From Alcaligenaceae bacterium SAGV5 (GTDB lineage Bacteria > Pseudomonadota > Gammaproteobacteria > Burkholderiales > Burkholderiaceae_B), in the NCBI GenBank assembly GCA_009360345.1, contig SPDP01000003.1, forward strand, positions 434,001-498,000: 64,000 nt of DNA. Direction: 5' to 3'. The notes beneath the pieces are model-generated. The model was not told the DNA's origin, did no database searches, and saw only the letters and a list, made by a program, of their open reading frames with translations. The translations under genes and the position numbers were made by a program. Shown here in pieces: positions 1 to 8,881 of this stretch; the stretch's first letter is position 1; every line of letters begins with the position of its first letter.

Positions 1-1021
1 CCCAGTCGGCAATCACGATGCGTGCGCCCAGTGTGCCGATGTACTCGTCCGTGGCCTGGATCAATTGCCCTCCGGGAGCCCAGCGCCAGCCCGGGAGATG
101 GCCCGCGCGATATTCTTCCCTGGTGCGGATGTCGAACAGGAATGTGCTTCTGTCGGCGTCGTTGCGCCACTGCCCGAGCGTCTTGCCATCGACATGCGAA
201 ACGCCGGCCCGCTCCAGGAGTTTTCGGGCATGGTCTTGCGCCTGCCGCAGATGTTCCGGGGACGGCTCAGGCAGGATGGCGTGTTTTCCATGTGCCAGCG
301 CATGGCCTTCGAGCAACCATGCCATGGTGCCGTCCTGGAGCGAGACGATGGGGTTGGGAACGCCCGCATCGATGAGGGTTTGCGCGCCGATGATGCTGCG
401 GGTGCGGCCCGCGCAATTGACGACGACCGTTGTCTTGGGATCGGGCGCCAGTTCGCGGATGCGGTAGGGCAGTTCCGCGTTCGGCAGGTTGTAGGCGCCG
501 GGAATGCTGAAATTGAAAAATTCTTCGGGCGTGCGGCCGTCGACGATGAGCAGGTCCTCGCCAGCCTGGATGCGATCGTGCAACTGGCGGGCGCTGATGT
601 GCGGCGTGTTCGCTTCGACTTCGACGATCTCGCCGAATGCCTTGCTCGGGACATTTTCGCCGCTGAACACCTCGTGGCCCGAGCGTTCCCAGGCGTCGAT
701 GCCGCCATCCAGGATGGCGATGTTCGAATAGCCAAGCCGGTCGAGCAGCCGGGCCGCCTCGCTCGCGAGGAGGCCGCGATCATCCGTGACGACGATGCGG
801 GCCTGCTGGCGCGGCACTTTCCGCCGGATCAACTGTTCCATGCGCCATAGCGGCACGGAAACCGCATAGAGGATGTGTCGCCGGGCGAACGCGCCCGTTT
901 CCCGGACATCGATCAGGGCCAGTTCTTCCCTGTCCTGGAGCAGGCAAGCCAGCCGATCCGGATCGATGCGGCCGATTTCCCGGGCCTGGTGCCGTGTTTC
1001 TGCGATTGCGGGGTGATTCAT
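1..1021 (-). CDS. multi-domain rhodanese-like sulfurtransferase (3' end outside window)
   Basis: The first 340 residues are visible; the gene runs off the left edge. It contains at least three consecutive rhodanese folds. The first (about residues 20-110) has lost the catalytic cysteine (the loop reads TDDRG). The second (about 140-235) keeps an active-site loop CAGRTRS, with cysteine as the persulfide carrier. A third begins near residue 290 (FDIRTREEYRAGH). Proteins of this build move sulfane sulfur in the cytoplasm, but the acceptor cannot be read from sequence. The start is the ATG giving MNHPAIAETRHQ; no strong Shine-Dalgarno is visible. It is divergent from lapA across about 210 bases. 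Family assignment is firm; the specific role is unknown. Confidence 0.85.
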   Translation of the reverse strand, partial: MNHPAIAETRHQAREIGRIDPDRLACLLQDREELALIDVRETGAFARRHILYAVSVPLWRMEQLIRRKVPRQQARIVVTDDRGLLASEAARLLDRLGYSNIAILDGGIDAWERSGHEVFSGENVPSKAFGEIVEVEANTPHISARQLHDRIQAGEDLLIVDGRTPEEFFNFSIPGAYNLPNAELPYRIRELAPDPKTTVVVNCAGRTRSIIGAQTLIDAGVPNPIVSLQDGTMAWLLEGHALAHGKHAILPEPSPEHLRQAQDHARKLLERAGVSHVDGKTLGQWRNDADRSTFLFDIRTREEYRAGHLPGWRWAPGGQLIQATDEYIGTLGARIVIADW

Positions 1022-1232
1022 GGATGGGCTCGTCGGAGTAGCACTGGTTCATCGAGCGGGCCAGTCTATATTTGCCGGGCAATCGGGCCTACGATTCTTC
1101 TTGCATGAATTTATGAGTTTGCTGGTCGGCCCGGCCCCAGGGGGCGGGGATCTGATCGGCCGCGCCGGAAGCGCTCGGGGGTAGGGTCATTTACAATCGC
1201 GGGATATTCCATTTCTCACCTGGAGCATAGCC

Positions 1233-1556
1233 ATGCGATATCTCGTCTGGGCGCTGAGACTGGTCATCTTCGTGGTGGTCCTGTTGTTCGCGCTCAAGAA
1301 TACCGACCGGGTGAACGTATATTTCTTCGCCGATCACCTGATCAGCGAAGTGCCGTTGATCGTGGTGATGCTGGCCAGTTTCGTGGCCGGGGCGGTGTTC
1401 GGCCTGCTGCTGACCGTGCCGGGCGTGATGCGCCGCCGGCGCGAGATCGCCTCGCTGCGGCGCGAGCTCGACCAGGCCCGGGCCGTGGGGCAGGGGGCTT
1501 CGTCCGCGGACGCGCCGCCTTCGCCCGACGTCATCCTGCCCGTGACCCCGTTGTAA
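1233..1556 (+). CDS. lapA: LapA-domain inner-membrane protein
   Basis: This 107-residue protein has two hydrophobic segments (about residues 5-22 and 42-65) and a short basic cytoplasmic helix rich in R and E (about 68-85), the DUF1049/LapA layout. In enterobacteria LapA works with LapB in assembling LPS and controlling LpxC turnover. A GGAG precedes the ATG by a suitable distance. It is followed after 9 bases by lapB, so the two are almost certainly co-transcribed and translationally coupled. The family call is strong; function is by homology. Confidence 0.9.
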   Translation: MRYLVWALRLVIFVVVLLFALKNTDRVNVYFFADHLISEVPLIVVMLASFVAGAVFGLLLTVPGVMRRRREIASLRRELDQARAVGQGASSADAPPSPDVILPVTPL

Positions 1557-1565
1557 GGCGTCCAC

Positions 1566-2843
1566 GTGGATTTCGAACCCTGGTGGCTGATTGCCATTCC
1601 CTTGTTGTTCGGGCTGGGCTGGGTGGCCGCGCGCGTGGATATCCGGCAGATGTTGTCCGAGCACCGCAGCGTGCCCGATTCCTATTTCCGCGGGCTCAAC
1701 TTCCTGCTGAACGAGCAGCACGATCGCGCCATCGATGCCTTCATCGAAGTGGCCAAGCTCGACCCCGAAACGATCGAGCTGCACTTTGCCCTGGGGAGCC
1801 TGTTCCGCCGCCGCGGCGAGATCGAGCGCGCCATCCGCGTGCACCAGAATCTGCTGCAGCGGGCCGATCTGCCGGACAGCCAGCGTGAGCAGGCCCTGCA
1901 CGAGCTGGCTCAGGATTATCTGCGCGCGGGCATGCTGGACCGGGCCGAGGCGGCATTCGATCAGTTGAAAGGGACGCGATTCGCGCCCGACGCGCTGCGC
2001 GCGCTGATCCGCATCCACGAGACCGAGCGGGACTGGCCCCACGCGATCCAGGCCGTGCAGGCCTTGCAAGGGCTGATCGACGAGCCGGTACCGCAGGCCG
2101 TCCATTTCCATTGCGAGGAAGCCGCGGCGGCGCTGGCGGCCGGCAACACGGACGCCGCCCACGCCGCGCTGGACGCCGCCACGCACGCGTCGGCGCAGGC
2201 GCAACGGGGCAACGACACGGCTCCCCACGTGCGCATCGCGATGATGCGGGCCGACCTGGCCAAGCGCGAAGGCGACCTGCGGGCGCAGCGCCTGCACCTG
2301 GAGTCCGTGCTGTCCGCGCATCCTGAATATGCGGGCCTGGTGGCCGAGCAGTTTCTGGCCAACCACGAGGCGCGCGGCACGGCCAACGAGGGGCTGGAGA
2401 GGCTCGAGGCGCACTACGCGCGCTATCCCTCGCTGGACTTGTTCGATGCCATTTTCCAGGCGCTGCGCCGGCAGCGCGGCCTGGCCCAGGCCTGGAATTT
2501 CGCGCGCGGCGCCTTGCAGCGCAATCCGTCGCTGCTGGGGCTGGACCGGCTGCTGGAAGCGCAGGTGGCGGGCGACAAGGCGGCACAGGTCGAACCGGGG
2601 CAGCCGGCGGCGGCCAATGTGGTGACGCTGAACAATCCGCAGGCCGATGCCGCGTCGCCGTGGACGCCCGCGGACGACGCCGTGCTGATGCGCAGCCTGA
2701 TACACACGCATACGCAGCGCCTGGATCGCTACGCCTGCCAGGCGTGCGGGTTCAAGGCCAAGCGGTTCCATTGGCAATGTCCGGGCTGCAATGCGTGGGA
2801 AACCTATGCGCCCAAACGATTGGAAGAATTGAATGCAGGATGA
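1566..2843 (+). CDS. lapB: lipopolysaccharide assembly protein LapB (YciM)
   Basis: The 425-residue protein starts at GTG. It has one N-terminal membrane anchor (about residues 6-22), a long TPR array, and a C-terminal rubredoxin-like zinc site with paired cysteines at about 391/394 and 405/408 (CQAC and CPGC). In E. coli LapB recruits FtsH to LpxC and so limits LPS synthesis. The cytoplasmic TPR and zinc parts are both complete, and the length matches the family (E. coli about 389). It lies between lapA and the heptose genes hldE-hldD, which fits an LPS role. The stop codon abuts a GC-rich hairpin repeat. Confidence 0.93.
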   Translation: MDFEPWWLIAIPLLFGLGWVAARVDIRQMLSEHRSVPDSYFRGLNFLLNEQHDRAIDAFIEVAKLDPETIELHFALGSLFRRRGEIERAIRVHQNLLQRADLPDSQREQALHELAQDYLRAGMLDRAEAAFDQLKGTRFAPDALRALIRIHETERDWPHAIQAVQALQGLIDEPVPQAVHFHCEEAAAALAAGNTDAAHAALDAATHASAQAQRGNDTAPHVRIAMMRADLAKREGDLRAQRLHLESVLSAHPEYAGLVAEQFLANHEARGTANEGLERLEAHYARYPSLDLFDAIFQALRRQRGLAQAWNFARGALQRNPSLLGLDRLLEAQVAGDKAAQVEPGQPAAANVVTLNNPQADAASPWTPADDAVLMRSLIHTHTQRLDRYACQACGFKAKRFHWQCPGCNAWETYAPKRLEELNAG

Positions 2844-2844
2844 G

Positions 2845-2995
2845 GCCCCCCCCTGCGCGCTGACGCGCGCCCAGTATGGTGAGCCCCCAGCCGCTGCGCG
2901 GCAACCCCCCGAGGGGACCCGCCTTGGGGCGGCCCGGCGCCGGGTCCGCGGGGCGATGCGGATGGACCGGCGGAGCCGGATCCGCGGCGCCCTGG
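2845..2995 (+). repeat. GC-rich multi-hairpin intergenic repeat, copy A (long form)
   Basis: Begins with a C-run, then the stem CGCGC-TGA-CGCGCG, then a block with GCCGCTGCGCGGC and a CCCCGAGGGG-type stem, and ends with GGACCGGCGGAGCCGGATCC and a closing CCTGG. The same order of blocks recurs in five other intergenic spots (30481, 32808, 35013, 35184, 59076). This copy and the one at 30481 carry an extra middle block of about 55 bases. It starts right after the lapB stop and ends about 70 bases before hldE, and could act as a terminator or mRNA-stabilising structure between them. Confidence 0.85.
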
Positions 2996-3065
2996 ATCTG
3001 CGTGACGTTTTCTTGGTGTGTGGCAGTTCTTGGCTGACTGTCGGTTTGCCGTTTGGGAGCAACGC

Positions 3066-4028
3066 ATGAGCGTGTCGGCGTTGGGGGTGTTTCCCTCGGA
3101 TGAGCAGCGCGCGGCGGCGCGGGTGCTGGTGGTGGGGGATGTGATGCTGGACCGCTATTGGTTCGGCGAGGTGCATCGGATTTCGCCCGAGGCGCCGGTA
3201 CCGGTGGTGCATGTGTCGCGCAGCGAGGACCGGCTGGGCGGGGCGGCCAACGTGGCGCGCAATGCGGCGACGCTGGGGGCGCACGTGACGCTGGTGGGCG
3301 TGGTGGGCGACGATGACTCGGGGCGCGCGATCGGGCGGCTGTGCGAGGGCGAAGGTGTGCGCGCGGATCTGGTGGCGGACCGGTCGGTGCCGACCACGAT
3401 GAAGATGCGCGTGCTGGGCCGCCAGCAGCAGTTGCTGCGCGTGGATTTCGAACAACCGCCGTCGCCGGGCGTGCTGGCCGAACTGGCGGAGCGGGTGGCG
3501 GCGCACATCGCCGACCACGACGTGATCGTGCTGTCCGACTACGCCAAGGGCGTGCTGGACCAGGTGCAGGACCTGATCGCCCTGGCGCGCGCGCGCGGCT
3601 GCGTCGTACTGGTCGATCCCAAGGGCGATGACTACGGCCGCTATCGCGGCGCCACGCTGGTCACGCCCAACCAGTCCGAGATGCGGGAGGCCGTGGGACG
3701 CTGGCGCGACGAGGCGCAACTGGCCGAGCGCGCCCAGCACCTGCGCCAGGCGCTGGACCTGGAGGCCTTGCTGGTGACGCGGTCCGAGCTGGGCATGACG
3801 CTTTTCACGGCCGAGGGGCGCGACCACGTCGATGCCCTGGCGCGCGAGGTGTTCGACGTCTCGGGCGCCGGCGATACCGTGATCGCCACGCTCGCGGTCA
3901 TGCGCGCCTCGGGGCTGGATCTGCATGCGGCCATGAGATGGGCCAACCTGGCGGGCAGCATCGTCGTCGGCAAGCTGGGAACATCCATCGTGACGCCGGA
4001 CGAGTTGCGTGCCGGCCTGGCGATCTAG
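3066..4028 (+). CDS. hldE: D-glycero-beta-D-manno-heptose-7-phosphate kinase
   Basis: A 320-residue PfkB/ribokinase-family sugar kinase. The N-terminal GDVMLDRYW and the C-terminal DVSGAGDTVIATL (anion hole and catalytic Asp) are the family signatures. It phosphorylates heptose 7-phosphate at C1 on the way to ADP-heptose for the LPS inner core. Only the kinase half of E. coli HldE is present; the adenylyltransferase domain is absent, as in betaproteobacteria with separate rfaE1 and rfaE2 genes, so rfaE1 or hldA would be an equally good symbol. The start chosen is ATG with GGGAG 6 bases upstream, rather than the upstream in-frame GTG. hldD follows after 15 bases. Confidence 0.92.
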   Translation: MSVSALGVFPSDEQRAAARVLVVGDVMLDRYWFGEVHRISPEAPVPVVHVSRSEDRLGGAANVARNAATLGAHVTLVGVVGDDDSGRAIGRLCEGEGVRADLVADRSVPTTMKMRVLGRQQQLLRVDFEQPPSPGVLAELAERVAAHIADHDVIVLSDYAKGVLDQVQDLIALARARGCVVLVDPKGDDYGRYRGATLVTPNQSEMREAVGRWRDEAQLAERAQHLRQALDLEALLVTRSELGMTLFTAEGRDHVDALAREVFDVSGAGDTVIATLAVMRASGLDLHAAMRWANLAGSIVVGKLGTSIVTPDELRAGLAI

Positions 4029-4043
4029 ATTGAGGAATTTGCC

Positions 4044-5033
4044 ATGATCATCGTAACGGGAGCCGCCGGCTTCATCGGCAGCAATCTGGTCAAGGGCCTG
4101 AATGCCCGGGGCGAGCGCGACATCATCGCGGTCGACGACCTGCTCGAAGGCGACAAATTCGTGAACCTGGTCGACGGCGAGATCGCCGACTACCTGGACA
4201 AGAACGAATTCCGCCGCCGTGTGGCGGACGGGGCCCTGCCCAAGGTGGACGCCATCCTGCACCAGGGCGCGTGCTCGGACACCACCGAGCGCAACGGCCA
4301 GTACATGATGGACAACAACTATCGCGTCACGCTGGAGCTGTTCGAGTATGCCCAGCGCGAACGGATTCCCTTCCTGTACGCCTCGTCGGCCGCCGTGTAC
4401 GGCGCGGGCCCGGTCTATGCCGAGGACCTGCGCAACGAGAAGCCGCTGAACGTCTACGGCTATTCGAAGTTCCTGTTCGACCAGGTGCTGCGCCGCCGCC
4501 TGGGCTCGCTGACCGCGCCGGTGGTGGGGCTGCGCTATTTCAACGTCTATGGCCCGCGCGAGCAGCACAAGGGCAGGATGGCCTCGGTCGCCTTCCACAA
4601 CATGAACCAGTTCCTGAAGGAAGGCCACGTGCGCCTGTTCGGCGGCTGGGATGGCTACGGCGACGGAGGGCAGCAGCGGGATTTCATCTCGGTCCATGAT
4701 GTGGTGGACGTGAACCTGCATTTCCTGGGCCGCCCGGTGTCCGGGGTCTACAACTGCGGCACCGGCCGCGCCCAGCCTTTCAACGACGTGGCGGCCGCGG
4801 TGGTCAATACGCTGCGCGAGGAGCGCGGCGAGGCGCCGCTGCCGCTGGCCGACCTGGCGGCGCAGGGGTTGCTGCGCTACATCGAATTCCCCGAGGATCT
4901 CAAGGGCCGCTACCAGAGCTACACCCAGGCCGATACCACGCAGTTGCGCGCGGCCGGCTTCACCGCGCCGATGCGGGACGTGCAGGCTGGCGTTTCCGAA
5001 TACGTCCGCGAACTGCGCGGCATGTCGAAGTAG
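4044..5033 (+). CDS. hldD: ADP-L-glycero-D-manno-heptose 6-epimerase
   Basis: A 329-residue short-chain dehydrogenase-like epimerase. The Rossmann motif GAAGFIGSN is at residues 6-14 and the catalytic Tyr-x-x-x-Lys (YGYSK) at about 138-142; the HldD signature [18 protein letters not shown] lies in the middle. It converts ADP-D,D-heptose to the L,D form for LPS core synthesis in the cytoplasm. GAGGAA precedes the ATG. It sits directly after the heptose kinase, in one operon. Full length and no anomalies. Confidence 0.96.
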   Translation: MIIVTGAAGFIGSNLVKGLNARGERDIIAVDDLLEGDKFVNLVDGEIADYLDKNEFRRRVADGALPKVDAILHQGACSDTTERNGQYMMDNNYRVTLELFEYAQRERIPFLYASSAAVYGAGPVYAEDLRNEKPLNVYGYSKFLFDQVLRRRLGSLTAPVVGLRYFNVYGPREQHKGRMASVAFHNMNQFLKEGHVRLFGGWDGYGDGGQQRDFISVHDVVDVNLHFLGRPVSGVYNCGTGRAQPFNDVAAAVVNTLREERGEAPLPLADLAAQGLLRYIEFPEDLKGRYQSYTQADTTQLRAAGFTAPMRDVQAGVSEYVRELRGMSK

Positions 5034-5184
5034 GAACGGCCGGGCGTTGCTACGTATTTCCCCCCTTGGACAGCGGGCCGTTCGCGCCCGCTTCCGGGGC
5101 GGCTCCAGGAGCAAGCTTGCGATGACGCCGGACGGTGTCGCGGCGGCCGGCGCGGTCGCCGGCAACTTTCATCGGAGCCTAGCC

Positions 5185-5586
5185 ATGAATCCCTTTCTCG
5201 ATCCCACGCGCGCCGAGCCCGATCCCCGGCCCTACCGCCTGCGTGGCGCCCGGCGCTGCGCGGGAAGGCTGGCCGTCGTGGCGGGTCTCGGGCTGGCGGC
5301 CCTCGGCGGCGTCCAGGCCGCCAGCGTGGATGTGAACTCCGCCACGCCGGCACAACTGGAAGCCGTGCGGGGCATCGGTCCCAGGACCGCCGCCACCATC
5401 GTCCAGGAGCGCCGCCGGGGCGGTCCGTTCTCGTCGTTCGAGGATCTGTCCGGGCGCGTGCGCGGGCTGGGCGGAAAGCGGCTCCAGGGCCTGCGGGCCG
5501 CCGGGTTGTCCATCGGTCCGGCCGGCCGCGAGGCGCCGCCCATCCTGGTCAATATGCCTCCAGGGAGTAAGGGGAAAGGGAACTAA
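5185..5586 (+). CDS. comEA: ComEA-family helix-hairpin-helix DNA-binding protein
   Basis: A 133-residue protein with a hydrophobic segment (about residues 30-46, ending VQAAS) and then a ComEA-type HhH repeat: VDVNSATPAQLEAVRGIGPRTA and FSSFEDLSGRVRGLGGKRL. ComEA proteins bind incoming DNA in the periplasm during natural transformation. The start chosen has a GGAG upstream and gives MNPFLDPTRAE; a longer reading frame upstream exists but looks non-native. The next gene, cysM, starts within 30 bases. DNA binding is a family inference; competence in this organism is not shown. Confidence 0.8.
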   Translation: MNPFLDPTRAEPDPRPYRLRGARRCAGRLAVVAGLGLAALGGVQAASVDVNSATPAQLEAVRGIGPRTAATIVQERRRGGPFSSFEDLSGRVRGLGGKRLQGLRAAGLSIGPAGREAPPILVNMPPGSKGKGN

Positions 5587-5615
5587 ACCGGGGTGGCTGG
5601 ATTATGATGGGGCGC

Positions 5616-6521
5616 ATGAGAAGCTACCCGACCATCGAACAGACCATTGGCAACACGCCGCTGGTCCGGCTCCAGCGCATCCCGGGAGAAGGAAACGCCG
5701 CGCGCGGCAATGTCATTCTCGCGAAGCTGGAAGGCACCAATCCGGCCGGTTCGGTCAAGGACCGTCCGGCCCTGTCCATGATCGCCCGGGCCGAGGCCCG
5801 GGGCGAGATCAAGCCGGGCGATACCTTGATCGAGGCGACCAGCGGGAACACCGGCATCGCCCTGGCGCTGGTGGCCGCCATCCGCGGCTACCGCATGATC
5901 CTGATCATGCCGGACAACCTGTCGCTCGAACGCCGCGCGGCCATGACGGCCTATGGCGCCGAACTGATCCTGACGCCCGCCGCGCAGGGGGGAATGGAAT
6001 ATGCCCGTGACCTGGCCCTGCAGATGCAGGCCGAGGGCAAGGGCAGGGTGCTGGACCAATTCGCCAACCCTGACAATCCCCTGGCGCACGTCGAGACCAC
6101 CGGGCCGGAAATCTGGCGCGATACCGACGGGCAGGTCACGCACTTTGTCAGCGCCATGGGCACCACCGGTACCATCGTAGGGGTGTCACGCTATCTGAAG
6201 AGCCGCAATGCGGCCGTCCAGGTGGTGGGCGCGCAGCCCGCGGAAGGCTCGCAGATTCCCGGCATACGCAAGTGGCCCGAGGCCTACCTGCCCAAGATCT
6301 ACGATCCGGCGGCGGTGGACAGCCAGGAGTCCGTCACGCAGGCCGAGGCCGAAAGCATGGCCCGCCGGCTGGCGGCGGAAGAGGGCATCTTCGGCGGCAT
6401 CTCGTCCGCCGGCGCGCTGGTGGCGGCGCTGCGCGTGGCCGAGACCGTCAGCAACGCCACCATTGTCTTCATCGTCTGCGATCGCGGCGACCGCTATTTG
6501 TCCACCGGCGTGTTCAACTGA
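5616..6521 (+). CDS. cysM: cysteine synthase B (O-acetylserine sulfhydrylase)
   Basis: About 301 residues of the PLP fold type II family. The Schiff-base lysine is K48 in GSVKDRP, followed by the substrate loop TSGNTGIA and the phosphate-binding loop SAMGTTGTIVG. It makes cysteine from O-acetylserine and sulfide or thiosulfate. The start with MRSYPTIEQTIGNTPLVRL fits family N-termini; in-frame ATGs four and three codons upstream are alternatives. It is convergent with mltB, and the two coding regions overlap by 28 bases at their 3' ends. Confidence 0.93.
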   Translation: MRSYPTIEQTIGNTPLVRLQRIPGEGNAARGNVILAKLEGTNPAGSVKDRPALSMIARAEARGEIKPGDTLIEATSGNTGIALALVAAIRGYRMILIMPDNLSLERRAAMTAYGAELILTPAAQGGMEYARDLALQMQAEGKGRVLDQFANPDNPLAHVETTGPEIWRDTDGQVTHFVSAMGTTGTIVGVSRYLKSRNAAVQVVGAQPAEGSQIPGIRKWPEAYLPKIYDPAAVDSQESVTQAEAESMARRLAAEEGIFGGISSAGALVAALRVAETVSNATIVFIVCDRGDRYLSTGVFN

Positions 6522-7585
6522 CCGACCCGGCTTGCCACCCGGTTGCGCCGTTCCAGTTCCACGGCCAGATCGGTGACCGAGGTGGCGTAGAAGTAGCTGC
6601 GGTTGTATTCGGTCAGGGCGAAGAAGTTGGGCGCGGCGACACGATATTCGGTCGTGCCCGTCGCGTCATCGTACAGGTCGATGACCGCCAGCGGCCATTG
6701 CATCCACGCGTCCGACATCCCCGCCACCTTGGGCGCCCGTGCGCCGGCGGCCTGCAACCGGGGCCAGTCGAGGGTCGGCTTGAGGCCGCCGTCGACCAGC
6801 GCGGCAGGGTCGCCCGGTAGCCCGATCGGGAGGAACACAGGCTGGTCGCGCTGCCACCCGTGCTCGACCAGGAAGTTGGCCACCGAGGCGATGGCATCGG
6901 CGGGGCTGGCCAGCAGGTCGATGCGGCCGTCGCCGTTGCCGTCCACCGCGAACTGGCGCAAGCTGCCGGGCATGAACTGCGGCAGGCCCATCGCGCCCGC
7001 GTACGACCCCTTCACGGCCAGCGGATCGGTGCCGGTTTCCTGGCACCAGACCAGGAATTGCGCCAGTTGCTCGCGGAAGAAGGCGCTGCGATCGCTGCGC
7101 GCCTGGGCCGGATAGTTGAAGGCCAGGGTCGCCAGGGCGTCGATGACGCGGAAGTTGCCGGTGACCCGGCCATAAAAGGTCTCGACACCGATGATGCTGA
7201 CGATGATGGAGACGGGGACGCCGTAGCGGGCCTCGGCCCGCGCCAGGTCGCGCGCGTGTTCTTCCTGGAAGGCGACGCCTTCCTTGATACGCCGGCTTTC
7301 GATGAAGCGGGCGCGGTACCGGGGCCAGCTGCGGACAGTGGGCGAGGAAGGCGGCAGCACGAGCCGCGCGACGGTTTCCGAGTATTTCGCCTGGTCGAGC
7401 AGGGCGCCGACCCGGGCGGCGTCCAGCCCCCGGCCCGCCATGTCGGCCACGAAGGCGCGCCGGGCTTCGGCGACCGGCAAGGGGCCGGAGGGCGCGGGCA
7501 CCGGGACCGGGACCGCTACCGGCGCGGCGGGCGCCGGCGCGACCGGTTGCGTGATCGGGGCGGCGGGGCGCGGAGCGGCCTGCAT
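6494..7585 (-). CDS. mltB: MltB-family lytic murein transglycosylase, without its usual lipoprotein leader
   Basis: A 363-residue protein with a Pro/Ala-rich stretch (about residues 1-38) and then the SLT/MltB catalytic domain. The catalytic glutamate is E135 in GVETFYGR, followed by the MltB hallmarks AMGLPQFMPGSLR and a DGNGDGRIDL loop. MltB cleaves peptidoglycan glycan strands in the periplasm and is normally an outer-membrane lipoprotein. Here the first in-frame ATG gives MQAAPRP with no signal peptide, lipobox or clear ribosome-binding site. Directly upstream, one frame off, lies a TonB-like N-terminus with a membrane anchor. A one-base frame change would fuse them. The catalytic domain looks intact; how it is exported is unclear. 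Confidence 0.75.
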   Translation of the reverse strand: MQAAPRPAAPITQPVAPAPAAPVAVPVPVPAPSGPLPVAEARRAFVADMAGRGLDAARVGALLDQAKYSETVARLVLPPSSPTVRSWPRYRARFIESRRIKEGVAFQEEHARDLARAEARYGVPVSIIVSIIGVETFYGRVTGNFRVIDALATLAFNYPAQARSDRSAFFREQLAQFLVWCQETGTDPLAVKGSYAGAMGLPQFMPGSLRQFAVDGNGDGRIDLLASPADAIASVANFLVEHGWQRDQPVFLPIGLPGDPAALVDGGLKPTLDWPRLQAAGARAPKVAGMSDAWMQWPLAVIDLYDDATGTTEYRVAAPNFFALTEYNRSYFYATSVTDLAVELERRNRVASRVGQLNTPVDK

Positions 7586-7586
7586 G

Positions 7587-7838
7587 TCGGGGGACTGGCT
7601 TGGGTTCGGGCTTCGGGGCGGGCGGCGTGGGCGCGGGCGGCGCGGCGGCCACCTGGACCTGGGGCGCGATTTCGACGAACCTTACCTCGACCGTCTCGAC
7701 CGGCTTGGCCACCTGCGGCTCGGTGTTGGCCGCCAGTATCGCGCCAACCACTGCCACATGGAGAAGCGCCACCGCGACGCCGGCGCCGACGCGCAGCCCG
7801 AGGGGGGCCGGCGTATTCCAATGCAAGGTGGCACTCAT
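7587..7838 (-). pseudogene. TonB-like N-terminal fragment joined out of frame to mltB
   Basis: The first 84 residues are a TonB-type start: short polar N-terminus, hydrophobic anchor (about residues 18-37), then VETVEVRFVEIAPQ and a Pro-Lys/Pro-Glu segment (PPAPKPEPKP). After PVPR the frame no longer matches TonB and reads as a shadow of mltB. No TonB C-terminal domain and no exbB/exbD follow. A Fur-box-like site lies just upstream, as expected for tonB. Either a deletion joined tonB to mltB, or it is an anchored MltB whose frame is broken near a run of five C's around 7589-7593. The fragment is clear; its origin is inference. Confidence 0.6.
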
Positions 7839-7883
7839 TCGAATGAATCGCGTAGCTGACCGTGAAGATTGCTACGATATCAC

Positions 7884-7904
7884 AAATGCGACTTATTCGC
7901 AGTT
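7884..7904 (-). promoter_or_regulatory. Fur-box-like operator upstream of the tonB fragment
   Basis: An imperfect palindrome (on the minus strand CTGCGAATAAGTCGCATT) closely matches the TGCGAAT-n-ATTCGCA form of Fur boxes seen before betaproteobacterial iron genes. It lies about 45-65 bases upstream of the TonB-like start. Ferric Fur would repress the tonB'/mltB transcript. Assigned by eye; no matrix score was calculated. Confidence 0.6.
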
Positions 7905-7955
7905 AGGTAACGACGACGGCATGCCGAAACCGCGATTCCGGCCCGCCGCCTTGCC

Positions 7956-8804
7956 TCAATGTTCCATCGTACGCACGATCAAGGCATCGCAGGGCGTCAG
8001 ATAGACCAGCCGCTCCGCCACGCTGCCGATGGCGGTCCGCAGCAGCCCCGTCAAGCCATGCGTACCCACCACCAGCAGATCGGTGGGATGGTTGCGCGCA
8101 TAGTCCGGCACCGCGCCCTCGGGCATGCCATGCTGCAGGACCAGCCGCGTGCCGGCCTGCCCCGCCTGCGGCAGGTTATTGGCGATGAAGCCATCGGCCA
8201 GGCGCTCGGCCGCCCGCCGCGCCGCCTCGACCTCATCCTGGTCCGGATCGGCCTTCAGTGTGGGGTAGGCGTGGAACAGCGTCATTTGCGCACTGGGGAA
8301 GAAAGCCCTCGCCGCGTTCATCGCCTGCCGGGAGCCCTCGGAAAAATCCGTGGCCGCGACGACATGCCGGTAGGGACGATGTGGCCGCTTCTTCACGATC
8401 AGTATGGGCAGCGTCGACTCACGCGCCAGTTTTTCGACGGTCGATCCCAGCAGCAGCCGGCCCAGCGTCTCGTCACGGGCCACGCCGGTCACGATCAGGT
8501 CGCACTGCCGGCCACGCGCGGTGCGCTGGATCACATCGACGGGGTTGCCCGTCTCCAGCACCAGCTCCATCGGCACGTCCACCTCGCCCACGATGTCGCG
8601 CAGGGCGCTCTCGGCCGCCTCCTTGTCCGCTTCGCGGTTGCCACGCGCCATCAGCCGCTCGACCAGCGGCGATTCTTCGATGACGTGGAGCACGACGAGT
8701 TTGCAGCGTCGCTGGCGGGCGATGTCGATCGCACGGTCCAGGGCCCGGTCGCCGCGGGCACTCAAATCGGTGGCAAGCAAGATGCTGCAAGTATCGGTAC
8801 CCAT
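7956..8804 (-). CDS. tandem-domain universal stress protein
   Basis: A 282-residue cytoplasmic protein made of two UspA domains (about residues 5-140 and 145-280). Each ends with the ATP-binding pattern G-2x-G-9x-GS: GVARDETLGRLLLGSTVEKL in the first half in a slightly degenerate form, and GTHGLTG...IGSVAERL in the second. Such proteins accumulate during stress or oxygen limitation. An FNR/Anr-type site lies 78 bases upstream, which suggests induction under low oxygen. The gene stands alone on this strand. The exact client process is unknown. Confidence 0.9.
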   Translation of the reverse strand: MGTDTCSILLATDLSARGDRALDRAIDIARQRRCKLVVLHVIEESPLVERLMARGNREADKEAAESALRDIVGEVDVPMELVLETGNPVDVIQRTARGRQCDLIVTGVARDETLGRLLLGSTVEKLARESTLPILIVKKRPHRPYRHVVAATDFSEGSRQAMNAARAFFPSAQMTLFHAYPTLKADPDQDEVEAARRAAERLADGFIANNLPQAGQAGTRLVLQHGMPEGAVPDYARNHPTDLLVVGTHGLTGLLRTAIGSVAERLVYLTPCDALIVRTMEH

Positions 8805-8881
8805 GCTGGCATTCCATTGTTGGGGGAAGACCTATCGTGCCACGACCCCGCTGGCGCGAGCCCGCCCCGGCCGGGCCAGGC

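Noticed and set aside
1191..5165. A 1324-codon open frame on the minus strand opposite lapA-lapB-hldE-hldD
   Set aside because: It is an antisense shadow of four recognised genes: long open frames opposite high-GC genes are common, the residues are low-complexity (R, A, G, H, Q) and no domain is visible.
6666..7838. A single 390-residue TonB-MltB protein in one frame
   Set aside because: After about residue 84 the frame leaves both TonB and MltB; the MltB catalytic domain is in a different frame, so this is a junction, not a continuous fusion as the sequence stands.
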